Below, in pieces: positions 1-11,502 of a stretch of DNA of 64,000 bases; the stretch's first letter is position 1, and each line of letters begins with the position of its first letter. Under the pieces are notes generated by a model. That model was not told the origin of the DNA, ran no database searches, and saw nothing but the letters and a program-made list of their open reading frames with translations. The stretch lies in contig NW_022098076.1 of assembly GCF_002288925.2 (NCBI RefSeq), positions 90,132,182-90,196,181 on the forward strand, in the 5' to 3' direction. The DNA comes from Delphinapterus leucas. Lineage: Eukaryota; Chordata; Mammalia; Artiodactyla; Monodontidae. The position numbers were made by a program, and so were the translations under genes.

Positions 1-689
1 GCTGTCCATAAAGCAAGCCTTAATAAATACAGAAGGACTGAAATCACACAGAGTATGTTCTCTAAACATGATGGAATTAAATTAGAAATCCATAAGAAAA
101 AGAAATCTGGAAAACTTCCAAACATGTGGAAGTTAAATAACACATTTTTAAATAACCCATTGGTTTAAGGAAAAAGAAGAGATACAAGAAAATATTTCCA
201 AATGAATGAAAATAAAAATACAATATGTCAAAACTGCACTTATAAAGGAATTTATAGCTTAAATGCTTATATTAGAAAAGTTTAATAACAATTATTTAAT
301 CTTCCAATCTAAGGTAAAAATTAAGAGCATTAGAACCAAAGTAAGTAGAAGAAATTTAAAAATGAGTAAAAATGAATAAAATTGCAAACAGATAAATAAC
401 ACGGAATAATGATAAAACCAAAAGCTGATTTTTTGAAAAATAATTATTAAAATGGATAAACCTTAGCTAAAGTCATTAAGAAAACAAAAACATACAAATT
501 AATATCAGAAATAACAAAGAAGACATTGCTATAGATATTAGAGATATTAAAAGAATAATAAGGAAATATCATGAACATTTTCATGCCAATAATAACTTAG
601 ATAAATTCCTTGAAAAACACAAATAACCAAAACTGACAAAAGAAAAAATATAAAATCTGAGTAGCTCTATATCTATTAAAGAGATTGAG

Positions 690-900
690 GGCTTCCCTGG
701 TGGCGCAGTGGTTGAGAGTCCGCCTGCCGATGCAGGGGACACGGGTTCGTGCCCCGGTCCGGGAAGATCCCACATGCTGCGGAGCGGCTGGGCCCGTGAG
801 CCATGGCCGCTGAGCCTGCGTGTCCGGAGCCTGTGCTCTGCAACGGGAGAGGCCACAACAGTGAGAGGCCCGCGTACCGCAAAAAAGAAAAAAAAAAAAA
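690..900 (+). mobile_element. CHR-type tRNA-derived SINE (young copy)
   Basis: Full-length copy with a tRNA-like head containing the B-box 'ggttcgtgcc', a unique body and an A-rich tail. It is flanked by a perfect target-site duplication, gagattgag, at 681-689 and 901-909. It inserted into the L1 relic in the same orientation. Open frames over it are translations of the SINE. Confidence 0.96.
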
Positions 901-1379
901 GAGATTGAGTTCAAAGCAATAAAAATTATTTCCATAAAGAAAACACCAGACAAATGGCTTTATTGTTGAATGCTAGAGAAACTTTAGGAAAGAAATAAGA
1001 CCAGCTCCATACATTTGTTTGGAAAATAGAAAAATAGTAAACATTCCCCAACTCACTTTGTGAGGCTTGTGTTACCCTCATACCAAAACCAAAAAAGACA
1101 TTACAAAAAAAGGAAAATTACAGACATATATCCTTTAGGAATGTAGATACAACCATCCTTGTTAGCAAATTGAACCCAGTAACAAGGAAACTACATCATG
1201 ATCGGTTGGGTTTATTCCAGGAATGAAAGGTTGATTTAACATTTTAAAATCAATCAACATAATTTATTAACAGAATAAAATATTCTGAATAAATTCAGAA
1301 TAAATTGAAGAGAGGCAAAAAAAATAAAAAGAATTTAACACAATCCAATACTCATTCATGATGTTTAAAAAATACCCTC

Positions 1380-1680
1380 GGACTTCCCTGGTGGCACAGT
1401 GGTTGAGAATCTGCCTGCCAGTTAAAGGGACATGGGTTCGAGCCCTGGTCTGGGAAGATCCCACATGCCACGGGGCAACTGGGTCCGTGAGCCACAACTA
1501 CTGAGCCTGCGCGTCTGGAGGCTGTGCTCCACAACAAGAGAGGCTGTGACAGTGAGGGGCCCACGCACCGCCATGAAGAGTGGCCCCCATCACTGCAACT
1601 AGAGAAAGCCCTGGCACAGAAACGAAGACCCAACACAGCCAAAACTAAATAAATAAATTCATTTTTTAAAAAAACACACA
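1380..1680 (+). mobile_element. CHR-type SINE, older long form
   Basis: The same tRNA-derived head as the young copies, but with many substitutions and a longer 3' body ('gaaagccctggcacagaaac' region) ending in an A-rich tail. An imperfect target duplication, aaaaataccctc / aaaaacaccctc, lies at about 1368-1379 and 1681-1692. It is older than the neighbouring copies at 690 and 1918. Confidence 0.9.
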
Positions 1681-1917
1681 AAAAACACCCTCAACAAACT
1701 GAGAATAGAAGTGTCCCGCCCCAAGCTGATAAAGGGCATCTATTGGAAAACTACAGCTTACACTGTACTTAATAGTGAGAAACTGGATGCTTCCCCTTAT
1801 ACTGGGAGCAAGGCAAGCGTTTTCACTATCACCAATCTTGTTCCGTTTTGTCCTTGAGTTTCTAGCCAGTGCAACAAGAAAATAAAATGAAATAAAAGTA
1901 TAAAATTGGAAAAGAAG

Positions 1918-2113
1918 GGCTTCCCTGGTGGCGCAGTGGTTGAGAGTCCGCCTGCCGAGGCAGGGGACACGGGTTCGTGCCCCGGTCCGTGAAGATCCCA
2001 CATGCCGCGGAGCGGCTGGGCCCGTGAGCCATGGCCGCTGAGCCTGCGCGTCCGGAGCCTGTGCTCCGCAACGGGAGAGGCCATGACAGTGAGAGGTCCA
2101 CGTACCGCAAAAA
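1918..2113 (+). mobile_element. CHR-type tRNA-derived SINE (young copy)
   Basis: Near-consensus copy with a short poly-A tail. A 16-bp perfect target duplication, aaaattggaaaagaag, lies at 1902-1917 and 2114-2129. It is the third SINE in the L1 relic. Confidence 0.96.
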
Positions 2114-2697
2114 AAAATTGGAAAAGAAGAAGTAAAGCTGTTTTGTTTGCATATCATTCATAGGGAAAGTCCAAAGGATCTGATGATAACAAAGCTATTA
2201 AAACTACTAAGTGAATTTAGCAAGATCACAGGATAAAGTAACAATACGTATATGAAAAGCAATTGAATTTCTATATACCAGCAACAAATAATTGGAAAAT
2301 AAAATTTGAAACAAAAACAACACCATTTACAAGAGCATCAAAAAACTATGGAATACTGCGGGAGAAATTTAACAAACTACGTGCAAGATCTCTACGCTGG
2401 AAATTACAAAGTGCTGCTGCAAATAATTAAAAGAGACCAAAATAAATAAAGAGGTATATCAAGTTAATGAACTGGATAATCCAATATTGTTAAAATGTCA
2501 AACGTCCCCAAAGTGATCTATAGATTTAATGCAATCCCAACCAAAATCCCAACAAGCATTTTGGTAGTTGGGATTCTACAAGCCGATTCTACAATTTATT
2601 TGGAAATGCAAAGAATCTACAATAGCCAAAACAATATTGAAAAAAGAATGGGTTGAAGAGCTAACACTACCTGATTTCAAGACTTATTATAAATATT

Positions 2698-3050
2698 TAT
2701 GTATGTATATTTTTATAATATTAAATTAGTTTTTTAAAATATAATGGCCAACGTGCCAATTCTTAGAAGTCCTCTACCTATTTTCACAACTTAGATTCTA
2801 GCATAGTTGCCTACATCACTCACCTCCCTTTAGTCCTCTCATCCATCTTTTCCTGCATATCGTTCTAAAATGAAGCAGATTAGCTAACTTTTTGTCTCTC
2901 TGTACTTTACCATCCAATACTCTCAGGGTTTTAGATTTTCAAGTGGCTTATCACACTATTTTCTTCAATAGACAGCTGTTTTCCCAAGAAAAATTCTAGT
3001 CCTAATTCTTAAGCTAGTAAAATTTACACCTTCTTACAGGTATGGAGGAT

Positions 3051-3093
<43 letters not shown>

Positions 3094-3484
3094 GATAGAT
3101 AGATGGAAATGTAGACTTCCCTTAACAATAATGAATTTTCAAGATTTCAGGATAACATGATGCTAATTATTTCACTCTCTGTTAGAAGCTTCCAGTTTCT
3201 ATGGTGATATAGTACCTCCAGCCATACCTGCCTGTTTGAGATCCCTTATAATTGGACTAAGACATTTGATATCAAATCTTTGACACACATACAGCTCAGT
3301 GAACAGTACATCATTTTGACCATGCATTTTACAGTGAAAGATAAATGGTTATGCATTCAGATGGTACCTTAAACACATTTGTGGGATGTTAAATATTCAG
3401 AAAATAGGAATGCAGGGTTAGCACTCTTCAGGGCTCACTCAGAGTCATCCACAGTAAAACAGGGTCGTATAAGCAGCCTCCATC
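2698..3484. other. AT-rich spacer without recognised gene
   Basis: Apart from the microsatellite at 3050-3107 I see no coding frame, known repeat family or splice-like unit. It may contain degraded LINE sequence too old to assign by eye. Confidence 0.5.
3050..3107. repeat. (GATA)n tetranucleotide microsatellite
   Basis: About fourteen GATA units with one interruption (gatgatag near 3092). Tracts of this kind are usually length-polymorphic. Confidence 0.97.
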
Positions 3485-3499
3485 TCAAAGTCCATTTTA

Positions 3500-3633
3500 T
3501 TTATTATTATTATTTTTTTTTTTTGGCCACGCCACGCGGCATATGGGATCTTAGCTCCCCGACCAGGGATGGAACCGGAGGTCCCTGCATTGGAAGTGCC
3601 AAGTCTTAACCACTGGACCACCTGGGAAATCCC
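3500..3633 (-). mobile_element. CHR-related SINE, short old form
   Basis: In reverse orientation, the poly-T/AT stretch is the tail and 'ggtccagtggttaagac' near 3602-3618 is the tRNA-like head. Near-identical flanks, tcaaagtccatttta (3485-3499) and tcaagtccatttta (3634-3647), are the target duplication. Confidence 0.88.
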
Positions 3634-3647
3634 TCAAGTCCATTTTA

Positions 3648-4985
3648 GAGGGCAAATTCCTGGAAATACCAGGGGAGACATATTTAAGACTTGCTTCTCA
3701 ACATAATCCCGAGTCATAAATTCTGTTACTAGAACAGCAAGGCTCCAATATACATCGTTTTATATTCAGTCTAATTTAGGAAACACAGTAGGAGGAATCA
3801 TGAGCATTTTGTAATTTGTTCCTGATGTGTTTTCCATTTTTCTAGAAAATGCATTCATCTGTATGAATTTTGTCATGGGGGGATTATAAAGAAGACAAGA
3901 AAAGTAGATCTCAAGTGTCCACAGGTGGCCTCAGGAGTTCTCCAGCTAATCCTTCACGACCGAGCTGGGCACACTGGGAAACGTGTTCGAGTCCCATGCC
4001 AGACTGGGGCACAAAAAACATGCTCCCCATGACCTGCTGGAAAACCTGTAATTCCCAGGGAAAACTCAAGGAGCCAGCTCTTCCATCAGTGAGAGCTGCC
4101 TGGTCTGTCTGGCCTGCCCATATCAGATCCTGGATATACAGCTGGGTCAAGAGCACATCACTGGGACAAAGCATTTACAGTGAAACTCCACGGCTCACCG
4201 TTGTTCAGAGACAAAGGCAGTGAAGAAAGACAACTGCGCTGATGGTGGGCGCCCACAAGGAGCTCAGCTCTAGGGCCAAGCAATGGAGCGCAGCGGGTGG
4301 TGCTCAACCCCCCATGGGGCTGCGAGACGGAGAATCATCCAGGTTTCTCAACAACATCCTCAAAGTGGCCGAAGCTAAAACAACATCAACCACAGAGGTG
4401 CTCCATTAACCCAGCGCACCCTGTGGTCCTCTCTCCAGCCCTGAGGTGATGCTTTCTGAACCCCACGTCTGGGGTGAGTCCTGTCTGTGTAAAGAGATGG
4501 TATTTAACATTCTCTGTGAACACGTGACCTTGAAAGGAGAGGAGACTTTGTGCTCTGAGAGGAGAGAAGCAAATCGAATTAAAATTGGCTGGAACTTTAC
4601 CCCGTGTAGACATTGTTCTCGGCCCTTCAGAGGGTTCTGGTTACTAAAATAATCCCTAATACTGAACAGATGAAAAGAAAGCATGAGAAAAGTTGAATAA
4701 TTAAAATTCTAAATAGCGGCTAAACAATTGAGTGGATACCCTATGGCAGTTGAGGAATAATTGCTAGGTGAATTTTAAAGATAAAATTGCTATTTGAAGA
4801 ATACTGAATTTTAGACATACTCCTATAGACATCTAGAAGACATATTTTTCAGCAGAATGAGTAATTAGGATAAATTCATTAAGCGGTCAGTTTCACTAGA
4901 TCTTGATGACATCACTCATTATTAGAGCCTTCATAAATTATTACATTTCCATTTACTTGGACACAGTGCTGGTTTCTGTTTGTCT
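3648..4985. other. Unassigned spacer with a short minus-strand frame
   Basis: No recognised repeat. A minus-strand frame of about 87 codons lies at 3911-4174 and a 117-codon plus frame overlaps it. Neither resembles a family I know and neither has convincing splice or start context, so I treat both as noncoding. Confidence 0.4.
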
Positions 4986-4987
4986 GT

Positions 4988-5335
4988 TTTGTTGTTTTTA
5001 ATTGAAGTGTAGTTGATTTACAATGTTGTGTTAGCTTCAGGTGTACAGCAATGTGATGCAGTTTTATATACATTATATTCTTTTGCAGATTATTTTCCAT
5101 TACAGGTTATTACAAGATATTGAATATAGTCTCTGTGACAGACAGTAGGTCCTTGTTGTTTATCAATTTCATATATAGTGGTGTGTATCTGTTAATCCCA
5201 AGCTCCTAATTTATCCCTCCCAGCCCCTCACCCCTGTCTGTTTTTAACTAACACGCAACTAATGGAGTGCAGAGTATCCAATTTGTGGACCTCTATAATC
5301 AACATTAAGTTCTAGGTTTTCTTGTATGGCCATTT
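4988..5335 (-). mobile_element. LINE-1 3' UTR fragment (artiodactyl/cetacean type)
   Basis: Reverse-oriented sequence reading 'ttagcttcaggtgtacagca', then a match to the L1 3' UTR block around 'ggttattacaagatattgaa' and 'taatcccaagctcctaattt'. This is a very common L1 3' UTR in ruminants and cetaceans. It is truncated and noncoding. Confidence 0.82.
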
Positions 5336-5780
5336 TGGACACATTTCTTGTGATTGGCTACAGCTTGCTCACCACAAATGGGAATGCCCGTTCAGTGTAA
5401 CACCGACCTAAGAAAATAGAATTGGGCAGGACAATTGGTTGGAGACACACAGAGACGCAATCTAAAGCTAAAAATAAAGACCGTTAGGTTTTGCACCCAT
5501 TTTGCATTGTCTTCTCGTTACCTCCTCCATTAGCACAAATAATTTAGTTGTATAAAGTACATCGAAACTATTATGAATCTTGTAATAAATGATTTCCTTA
5601 GCTCTGCTTAAAGGTTTCCATTTCCAATCAGACATCCAGCACCTTTCCCAGAACTGCCTCCTTCACCTCAGAGAGAAAGAAAAGAGCTGGAAGCATTTCT
5701 GGAAGACAAGTGACATAATGCAGGTGTCCTCAAGCTCGGCTCCCCCAGTTACACTGACCAGATGATGCTCACAGGTGTGA

Positions 5781-5818
5781 ACACAGTGACACAGTCCCTG
5801 ACACAGTGACACAGTCCC
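5781..5818. repeat. Two-copy 20-bp direct repeat
   Basis: The unit acacagtgacacagtccctg occurs at 5781-5800 and again at 5801-5818 with only the last bases changed. It looks like a recent small tandem duplication. Confidence 0.93.
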
Positions 5819-6118
5819 GGGGCTTTGCCCCGGTGTAGGAGCACGATCCTGCTTGCTGGCTGTCATTCCGACCCTCCTCCCCTTCCAATAAAGCAAAACA
5901 CATGTGAGTCAGTGAGGATTCCATCCTGGAAGTAGCATCTCTGACTTGTTGTAAAGTTAAGTCATTCACCAACTTTAGTCCTTTACACGTTGCCTGTAAC
6001 AAATTACTTGGAGTACGCCAGGCATGCAGGCTACCCCCGCGTGTTGCAACAGCCCAGATTAAACGAGCTGACCCAGAGTATAGAATAAAACAACCTCATC
6101 ATCTTAAGTGACACACTC

Positions 6119-6140
6119 CAAAAAAAAAAAAAAAAAAAAA
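6119..6140. repeat. A-run of about 20 bases
   Basis: Uninterrupted adenines. It could be the tail of an old retroposed sequence to its left, but I find no target duplication or recognisable source. Confidence 0.9.
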
Positions 6141-7221
6141 TGGCTGTTATTTTACAAGCAACTAAACACATTAAATCTAAGCCCAAAGTCTCCTAGGGAG
6201 TTGGGGATAGGCACATTGAAGAATATCTTCTCTTTTACCAAGTACAGTACTGAAAGGCACCCAGCTCTGGGAAGATCACATTTTCCAAGCCCCAGATTGG
6301 AACACATCTGCTGCAGATGGTCAAAAAACAGACTAAATATTTAAATTCAAGATGGTCCTGTAAAATCTAAGATGTGGTGAAGTCAGGGAAGCACTGAGAT
6401 GCTCAGCCTAAATGGGGACAGAAGTGGACAGTTAGGGATGGAAAGAGATCCAGAGGGTAGAGAGGAATGGAGGGAGCTGCCCGATCCATGTGAGCATGAG
6501 ATGTGCGTGGTAGGTGTGTCTTTGTGCCTGGCGAGGCAGCACGGGGCTGTGTCCACCAGCCTGCACTGTTGTGAACTAAAAATTAGAGCCCCCAGTCCTG
6601 AGTCTCACGTTTCACTCTCCTCTTTGGGACTAACAGGAGAGCCCCTCCAGAGAATCTGCGTGCATCTATTCTTGGATAAGTATTTCTAAACATTGGAACA
6701 ACTGCACAAAACATGACAGCATCAGATCTACTCAGAAAATAGCAGCGAAGCCAAAAGCCAAACAAACTTTCACCTCGGTTGTCAAAGTCACTCCGGTCCC
6801 GTGAACACAGAGTTGCTCTCGCCTGTTCCGAGCACTTTTCTAAACAGAGCATTGTAAGAGGATTCCTAAGAAGTAAATATTTAGAAGGTATATTGGCCGA
6901 TAAAAATATTTCATTAATAAATATTTAGGGAAGTGAAAGTGTTTCTGTAAATGGTACCAAGATGAGCAATTCCTACGTCAAGAGGAAAATCTTTAGTTGG
7001 TAATAAGCAGTGAATCTATTTTAATTCTTGATTTTGGGAATCCGAACTTACTCAACAAAGTGGAAGAAATTCCAAAATCTTAGGAAACTAAAATGCCTGC
7101 AAAAGTTAAGCTTTGGGGAAGCAAAACAAAGAGATGCAGACAACTGAAGGGCAGGGGATGGGTTTTGTGGAGACAGAAGTGTTCCAGAATGATCTCTGTG
7201 AGAGAAGATGCCCAAATGGAA

Positions 7222-7250
7222 TACACACACACACACAGACACACACACAC
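7222..7250. repeat. (CA)n microsatellite
   Basis: CA dinucleotides with one CAGA interruption. Confidence 0.92.
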
Positions 7251-7598
7251 GCATTTATGTTTTGTCATTTTGTACTGTTTTTTAGAAATGTGTTTCAATG
7301 AGCAAATTATTTGGAAGTTGCCTTGCATGTTCTGATGCTGTTACGTAGCACAGGAAGGTTCCTGACTATAATGCCATCATTCATATATTCTCTCATCCAA
7401 CCAGGACTGACTGAGCATCAGACACTGTGACAGAGGGTGGCACACAAAGGCAAACACACCCAAGCACAGGCTTTGCCCTCCTGAACTTAGAGACAAGGAA
7501 ACAGAAGTAAGCCTGGAACGAAAACAATCTGGTGAGCGACTCTGAGGAAAGTGGCAAGATGTCTCCCTTCTTGTGACATCTTGTGATGGAGGGACTCA

Positions 7599-7692
7599 GG
7601 CTGACCGACCATCCTGGTTTGCCTAAGACTGTCCCAGTTCAGTGCCAAAAGTCACTCAGTCCTGGGCAAACTGGAAATTGGTTGGTCACCTA
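7599..7692. mobile_element. Small palindromic DNA-transposon remnant (MITE-like)
   Basis: The left arm 'tgaccgaccatcctggtttg' (about 7602-7621) is nearly the reverse complement of the right arm 'gggcaaactggaaattggtt' through ggtcacc (about 7663-7689). Both ends read 'ggt(t)ggtca' inward or outward. The layout matches short nonautonomous DNA transposons of placental mammals. The exact family is not certain. Confidence 0.7.
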
Positions 7693-8639
7693 GCAGGTAG
7701 GAGTGGTCACTGCTGGGAAGGGGTGGTGAGCAGACAATTGTATGGAGTGGATAGGGTGGATCTGGGCCTGAGGTGTAAATTAGGGGTGGTTAGCACATGA
7801 CTGATAATGAACCAGGTGCAGGGAGAGAATGTGAGTTCTCTGTCATCAAAGTGAACTGACCTCCACTTTCCTGGGGATGCTTCTCACATTAAACTTGTTG
7901 ACAGTTACTAACATATCTTCCCTCACTTCCTTTTTAGTTGCAGTTTACCTGATATGTGTTTGCCTCTATGTACCACTTCTTTCATCATCATATTTTAGGC
8001 CTGATTTTGTAAGGAGCATATCATGTTTTTTTTGGTTTTTTAATTCAATTGTCCTCTTTAACTTAGAGAAATAACACATTTTTACTCAGCATCATCATTT
8101 ATATTCTAACTTGCTTCTGTCTTCTTGTTTTATGCTCTTTTCTTTGTTTTCTGATTGTTTGCTTTCTAGTCTATTTTGTTTGGATAGGTTTTTGTTTTTC
8201 CTTTTTTTTCTTTTGTGATACTAAACTTCTTTGTGATCTGTAGAGCAAATAGCCTTTTAACTCCGTTAATTGTCACATCATAGATTTTTTTAAATGCAGT
8301 TAAAATTCATTCTTAACCTTAAGGGAAACCAGCCACCAAAGTCAGCAGGTAGGTAGACATTGTAATATCCCTTGAGGAAGGCAGTGGGTTTGTTTAAAAA
8401 TTACCTTTATTTCAGTATTTAACTCTGCTCACCCTCTGCTCTTTCCAGTCATGATTTCCTCAATTTTGAGTTCTATTTTAGTGCTGATTTTTACTTTATT
8501 CCACTATTTTTAAAATTTCTTTAATTCCACTACTTCTTTAATTATTGGTTTTGCTCCATCTCCATTCTGCACTCTCTTTCTGAAAGGATATGATCTGTAA
8601 TCTTTAGAGCTGTCCTTCATATAGTTTTTCTTTCTCTCT
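7693..8639. other. AT/T-rich spacer, possible old LINE
   Basis: T-rich on the plus strand between about 7900 and 8640, compatible with a very old reverse-oriented L1/HAL1 fragment. No gene or clear repeat boundary is visible. Confidence 0.35.
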
Positions 8640-9005
8640 TAGTTTAGTCAGCTCAGGCTGCTCTGACAAATACCACAGACTAGGTGACTTAAACAATAGA
8701 CTTTTATGTCTCACAGTTCTGGAGGCTGGAAGTCTGAGATCAGGGAACCAGCTCTGTCAGGCGAGGTGTGAACCCTCTTCCTGGTTTGCAGATGGCCACC
8801 TCCTCACTGTGTCTGCACACGGTGGAGAGCAGAGAGATGAGGAAGCCCTCTAGGTTATCTCTTATAAGGGCACTAATCCCACAATGAGGGCTCCACCCTC
8901 ATGACCTAATGACCTCCCAAAGCCCCCATCTCCAAATACCATCACCTTGTGGGTTAGGTTTTCAACATATGAATTTTAGGGGCACAAAAACATACACTTA
9001 TACCC
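8640..9005 (-). mobile_element. ERVL-MaLR solo LTR (MST/THE1-like)
   Basis: In reverse complement it carries the MaLR landmarks: internal 'ccctaacccacaaggtgatg', then 'ggtcatgagggtggagccct', and a tail with 'cctccagaactgtgagacat' ending in 'gtctgtggtatttgtcagag'. It is a solitary LTR with no internal retroviral genes beside it. Confidence 0.85.
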
Positions 9006-9726
9006 CCCTTTATAAGACAATGGGCTGTGCTTCTTCTACTTGCTTCTAGCAGCACTGTCCCTGGCAGAAAATAGATATTTACAGAAGCCAATTTTGTCAG
9101 CATACCACTTAAAAGGAAATCAGGAGCAGCAGAAGGGATGAAGCAGGAGGAGACTCTAATCCTGACTTGACCTCAGAGGGATGAATATTGAAGAAAGCAG
9201 AGGCAGAGCCACCATGGTCCCTCCCATCACCCACCTTTGTGACCACCATCCCAAATGCTTCCACCTCTGAAATGGTGCCCCCAGACTCCCATTCAGACTG
9301 CACCCTCTCATCTGTTTGGCTGCTGCCCCTAAAACCAATATACAGCAAGTTGAAAAAAATTGGTCACCCTCTTGTTAGTGTCCTCTGTGTCCTCATTCAT
9401 TCAGTCCAATTTCTTGGGAAAGTCCTGAGCACTGGTCACCCGCCTTCACGTCATGTGCCTTTGCCCAATCCCCTGCAGTCCGCCCTCTTCCCCCCTGCCG
9501 CTCTGCCAGGCCATCACTAAAGTGACCCACGATCTTCCCGTGGCCAAGCCAATGTTTTCCTGCATTCACCTTTTTAGTCATCTCTCTGACATATGACACT
9601 GCCGAACCCTTTCTCTTACTAGAAATATTTTCACTATTTTCCTTGAGAGACCCTTATCTACCTTGACTTCCTTTCTATGACTTTGTCTGTCCCTTCTTAG
9701 GCTTCTCTTAACTACTCTTTGGATAC
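9006..9726. other. Spacer, possibly L2-related
   Basis: C/T-rich sequence at about 9360-9660 is reminiscent of the plus-strand L2 3' half but too diverged to call. A plus-strand frame at 9188-9520 (110 codons) has no recognisable domain. Confidence 0.35.
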
Positions 9727-10200
9727 TCATTCATTCACTCAACAAATATTTATGGAGCACCAACTATTGGCTGATGGATAGAGCAGTGACAATAGTCTCT
9801 TCTCTAGTGGAACTTACAATCCAATGTGGGGAGAGGGAGGAAGAGCAAGGAGCAAGTGATGAATGAATAAGTATGTCATCTGATGTCAAAGGGTCATAAG
9901 TTCTAGGCAGCAAAATAAAGCAAGGCAAAGCTAATAGAGGGTAACAGTGGGATGGGGTCTTTCATTGGATTAAGGTGATCAGAGAAGACCTCTCCAAGGA
10001 GACACTTCTTCAGAGCTGGAATAATGTGAACGAGTGATTGATGTGAAGACCTGGGGGACTGTGCATCTGGAAAATAGAACAGCAGGTCCAAAGATGCTGA
10101 GGTAGGTGTCTATTAGGCATGTTCCAAGAGCAGCAGGGGGAATATGGTGGGAGAAGGAAGACGAGAGGGAAAGTGAAAGCCAAGGTGTCCAGGGGTAAAT
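9727..10200 (-). mobile_element. LINE-2 3' end
   Basis: Starts with 'cattcattcactcaacaaat' (the reverse of the L2 terminus) and continues through 'gagcaccaactattggctg', 'ggaacttacaatcc' and 'agcaggtccaaagatgctga' in the order of the L2 consensus read backwards. Ancient and noncoding. Confidence 0.82.
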
Positions 10201-10334
10201 GGCAAAGGCACCTGCACACCAAGGAGGAAGGCCAGTGCTCTCCAGGGAGCTGCCATTAGTCTTTTTTCTCTGTATATTTTCAGAGAGGGACATCATCCAA
10301 GCCTAGAACTTCCATTACCACCTTCATCCCAGTG

Positions 10335-11080
10335 AAGCCAAGTCTACTTCAGCTCAAACTTCTCAGTGAAGAATCAGATCCTAGTTAAGGCAGCTCTACT
10401 CAGATGTGCCATATGCATCTCAGACTCAACATGTCCAAACCTGATTACATCATTTCCCCCCAGAACTTCTCCTCATCTAGGATTTGCCATGCCAGGAAAG
10501 GAGTCATGGTCCACTAAGGCCACCAGGCTCAACTTGAGGCCTCTCTCCAGACCCCTCCTCCCTCATACCCCCCACACAACCACCAAACTGTATAGTTTCT
10601 GCTCCTTTAGATCTACCACCTCCACCTGTGCCCTCTGCCTTGTTACAATGTCACCATCCTGGTCCTAGTACTCAGCGCTTCTCGCCACAAATGTAACAAC
10701 CAGTTAATTGTTCTTCTGGCCTAAACCTGATCCTCTTCTGGTCCCTCCTGTATATGCCTGACAGAGGGGACACTTGAAGAACTGATTTCACTATATTCCT
10801 ACCCTGCTTTAAGTCTAGAGTTTTGAGTCCAAATCACTTGGAAAGGGGATCTGTCCATTATCTGACTCTTAAGTGTACTCCTCCCCAACACACACACACA
10901 CAGGCACACACACTCTTCCATCCCACCCCTGAGTCACCAGTTAGCCCTGGCTTTATCTCTTGCTGTTCTGTATCCCCATGCCTTCCCCCACCCGCCTCTC
11001 TTGTTCCTCCGCTTATAATGCCTGGAACCTCTTCAATTAATTTATGCCTATCATTCTTCAAAATACATCCCCAGCTGGTT
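10335..11080 (+). mobile_element. LINE-2 ORF2/3' region relic
   Basis: Plus-oriented L2 landmarks: 'catctcagactcaacatgtc', 'acctgattacatcatttccc', then 'ggtcctagta' and later 'ctgttctgtatccccatgcc'. The reading frame is broken and a CA tract (10889-10915) has grown inside it. The opposite-facing L2 at 9727-10200 is a separate copy. Confidence 0.75.
10889..10915. repeat. (CA)n microsatellite
   Basis: Short interrupted CA tract within the L2 relic. Confidence 0.9.
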
Positions 11081-11334
11081 AAGTAAATGCTGGCACATCC
11101 ATATAAAGAAACACTATTCTCATTAAACAGAAGGAGGCAGAGCTCTGTAAACTGCTTCAGAAGCATCTATAGGATTTTCTGTTTATGCAAAAAAGCAAGC
11201 TGCAGACTGTTGTGCATGGGATGCTATCATTTGTGGGCAAAAAAGAATATTAGAAATACAATAGCAGAAGCAAAGATAATTTGGTAAAATATTTGAAAAA
11301 GAAAATGGAGGTGATATCGTTTAAAAACAGAGCA

Positions 11335-11490
11335 CACAAGAGGGAGGGGATATGGGGATATATGTACATGTCTAGCTGATTCACTTTGTTATACAGCAGA
11401 AGCTAACACAACCTTGTAAAGCAATTATACTCCAATAAAGATGTTTAAAAAAAGAATAAAAACCACACACACACACACACAAAAAGAGAA
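11335..11490 (+). mobile_element. Severely 5'-truncated LINE-1 3' end
   Basis: About 115 bp of L1 3' UTR, from 'gggaggggatatggggatat' to the polyadenylation region 'ccaataaagatg', then an A-rich tail that has evolved a CA tract (11465-11482). A 12-bp target duplication, aaaaacagagca, lies at 11323-11334 and 11491-11502. It shares its 3' end with the L1 at 54,872-55,287. Confidence 0.88.
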
Positions 11491-11502
11491 AAAAACAGAG
11501 CA

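Larger units (their letters stand above)
1..2697 (+). pseudogene. Decayed LINE-1 ORF2 relic, split by three SINEs
   Basis: The sequence follows the mammalian L1 ORF2 (endonuclease and reverse transcriptase) order. It begins in the endonuclease to RT linker, continues through segments 1-689, 910-1368, 1693-1917 and 2130-2697, and includes a recognisable NAIPTKIPTS-like codon run at about 2528-2557. Frameshifts and stops are frequent in every frame and no long frame survives, so it encodes nothing. Intact ORF2 is about 3.8 kb, so both ends are missing: the 5' part lies outside the window and the 3' end is lost near 2697. The age suggests an L1M-type element. The three SINE insertions are annotated separately. 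Confidence 0.88.
5336..7598. other. Unassigned spacer with simple repeats and possible L2 fragment
   Basis: No coding frame stands out. It contains a 20-bp direct repeat at 5781-5818, an A-run at 6119-6140, a CA tract at 7222-7250, and a stretch at about 7376-7560 resembling a reverse L2 3' end ('ctgagcatcagacactgtga' region). Confidence 0.4.

Noticed and set aside
597..953. Open frames reading ASPVAEHRLRTRRLSGHGSR and similar, recurring at nine places
   Set aside because: They are conceptual translations of CHR-type SINE copies. Repetition at unrelated sites with target duplications shows they are not genes.
6040..6140. Possible processed pseudogene ending in the A-run at 6119
   Set aside because: No polyadenylation signal, recognisable parent sequence or target duplication could be found beside the A-run.
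7877..8074. Hydrophobic 65-codon frame resembling a membrane segment
   Set aside because: T-rich DNA gives Leu/Phe/Val codons by chance. No start context or splice sites; probably an old LINE.
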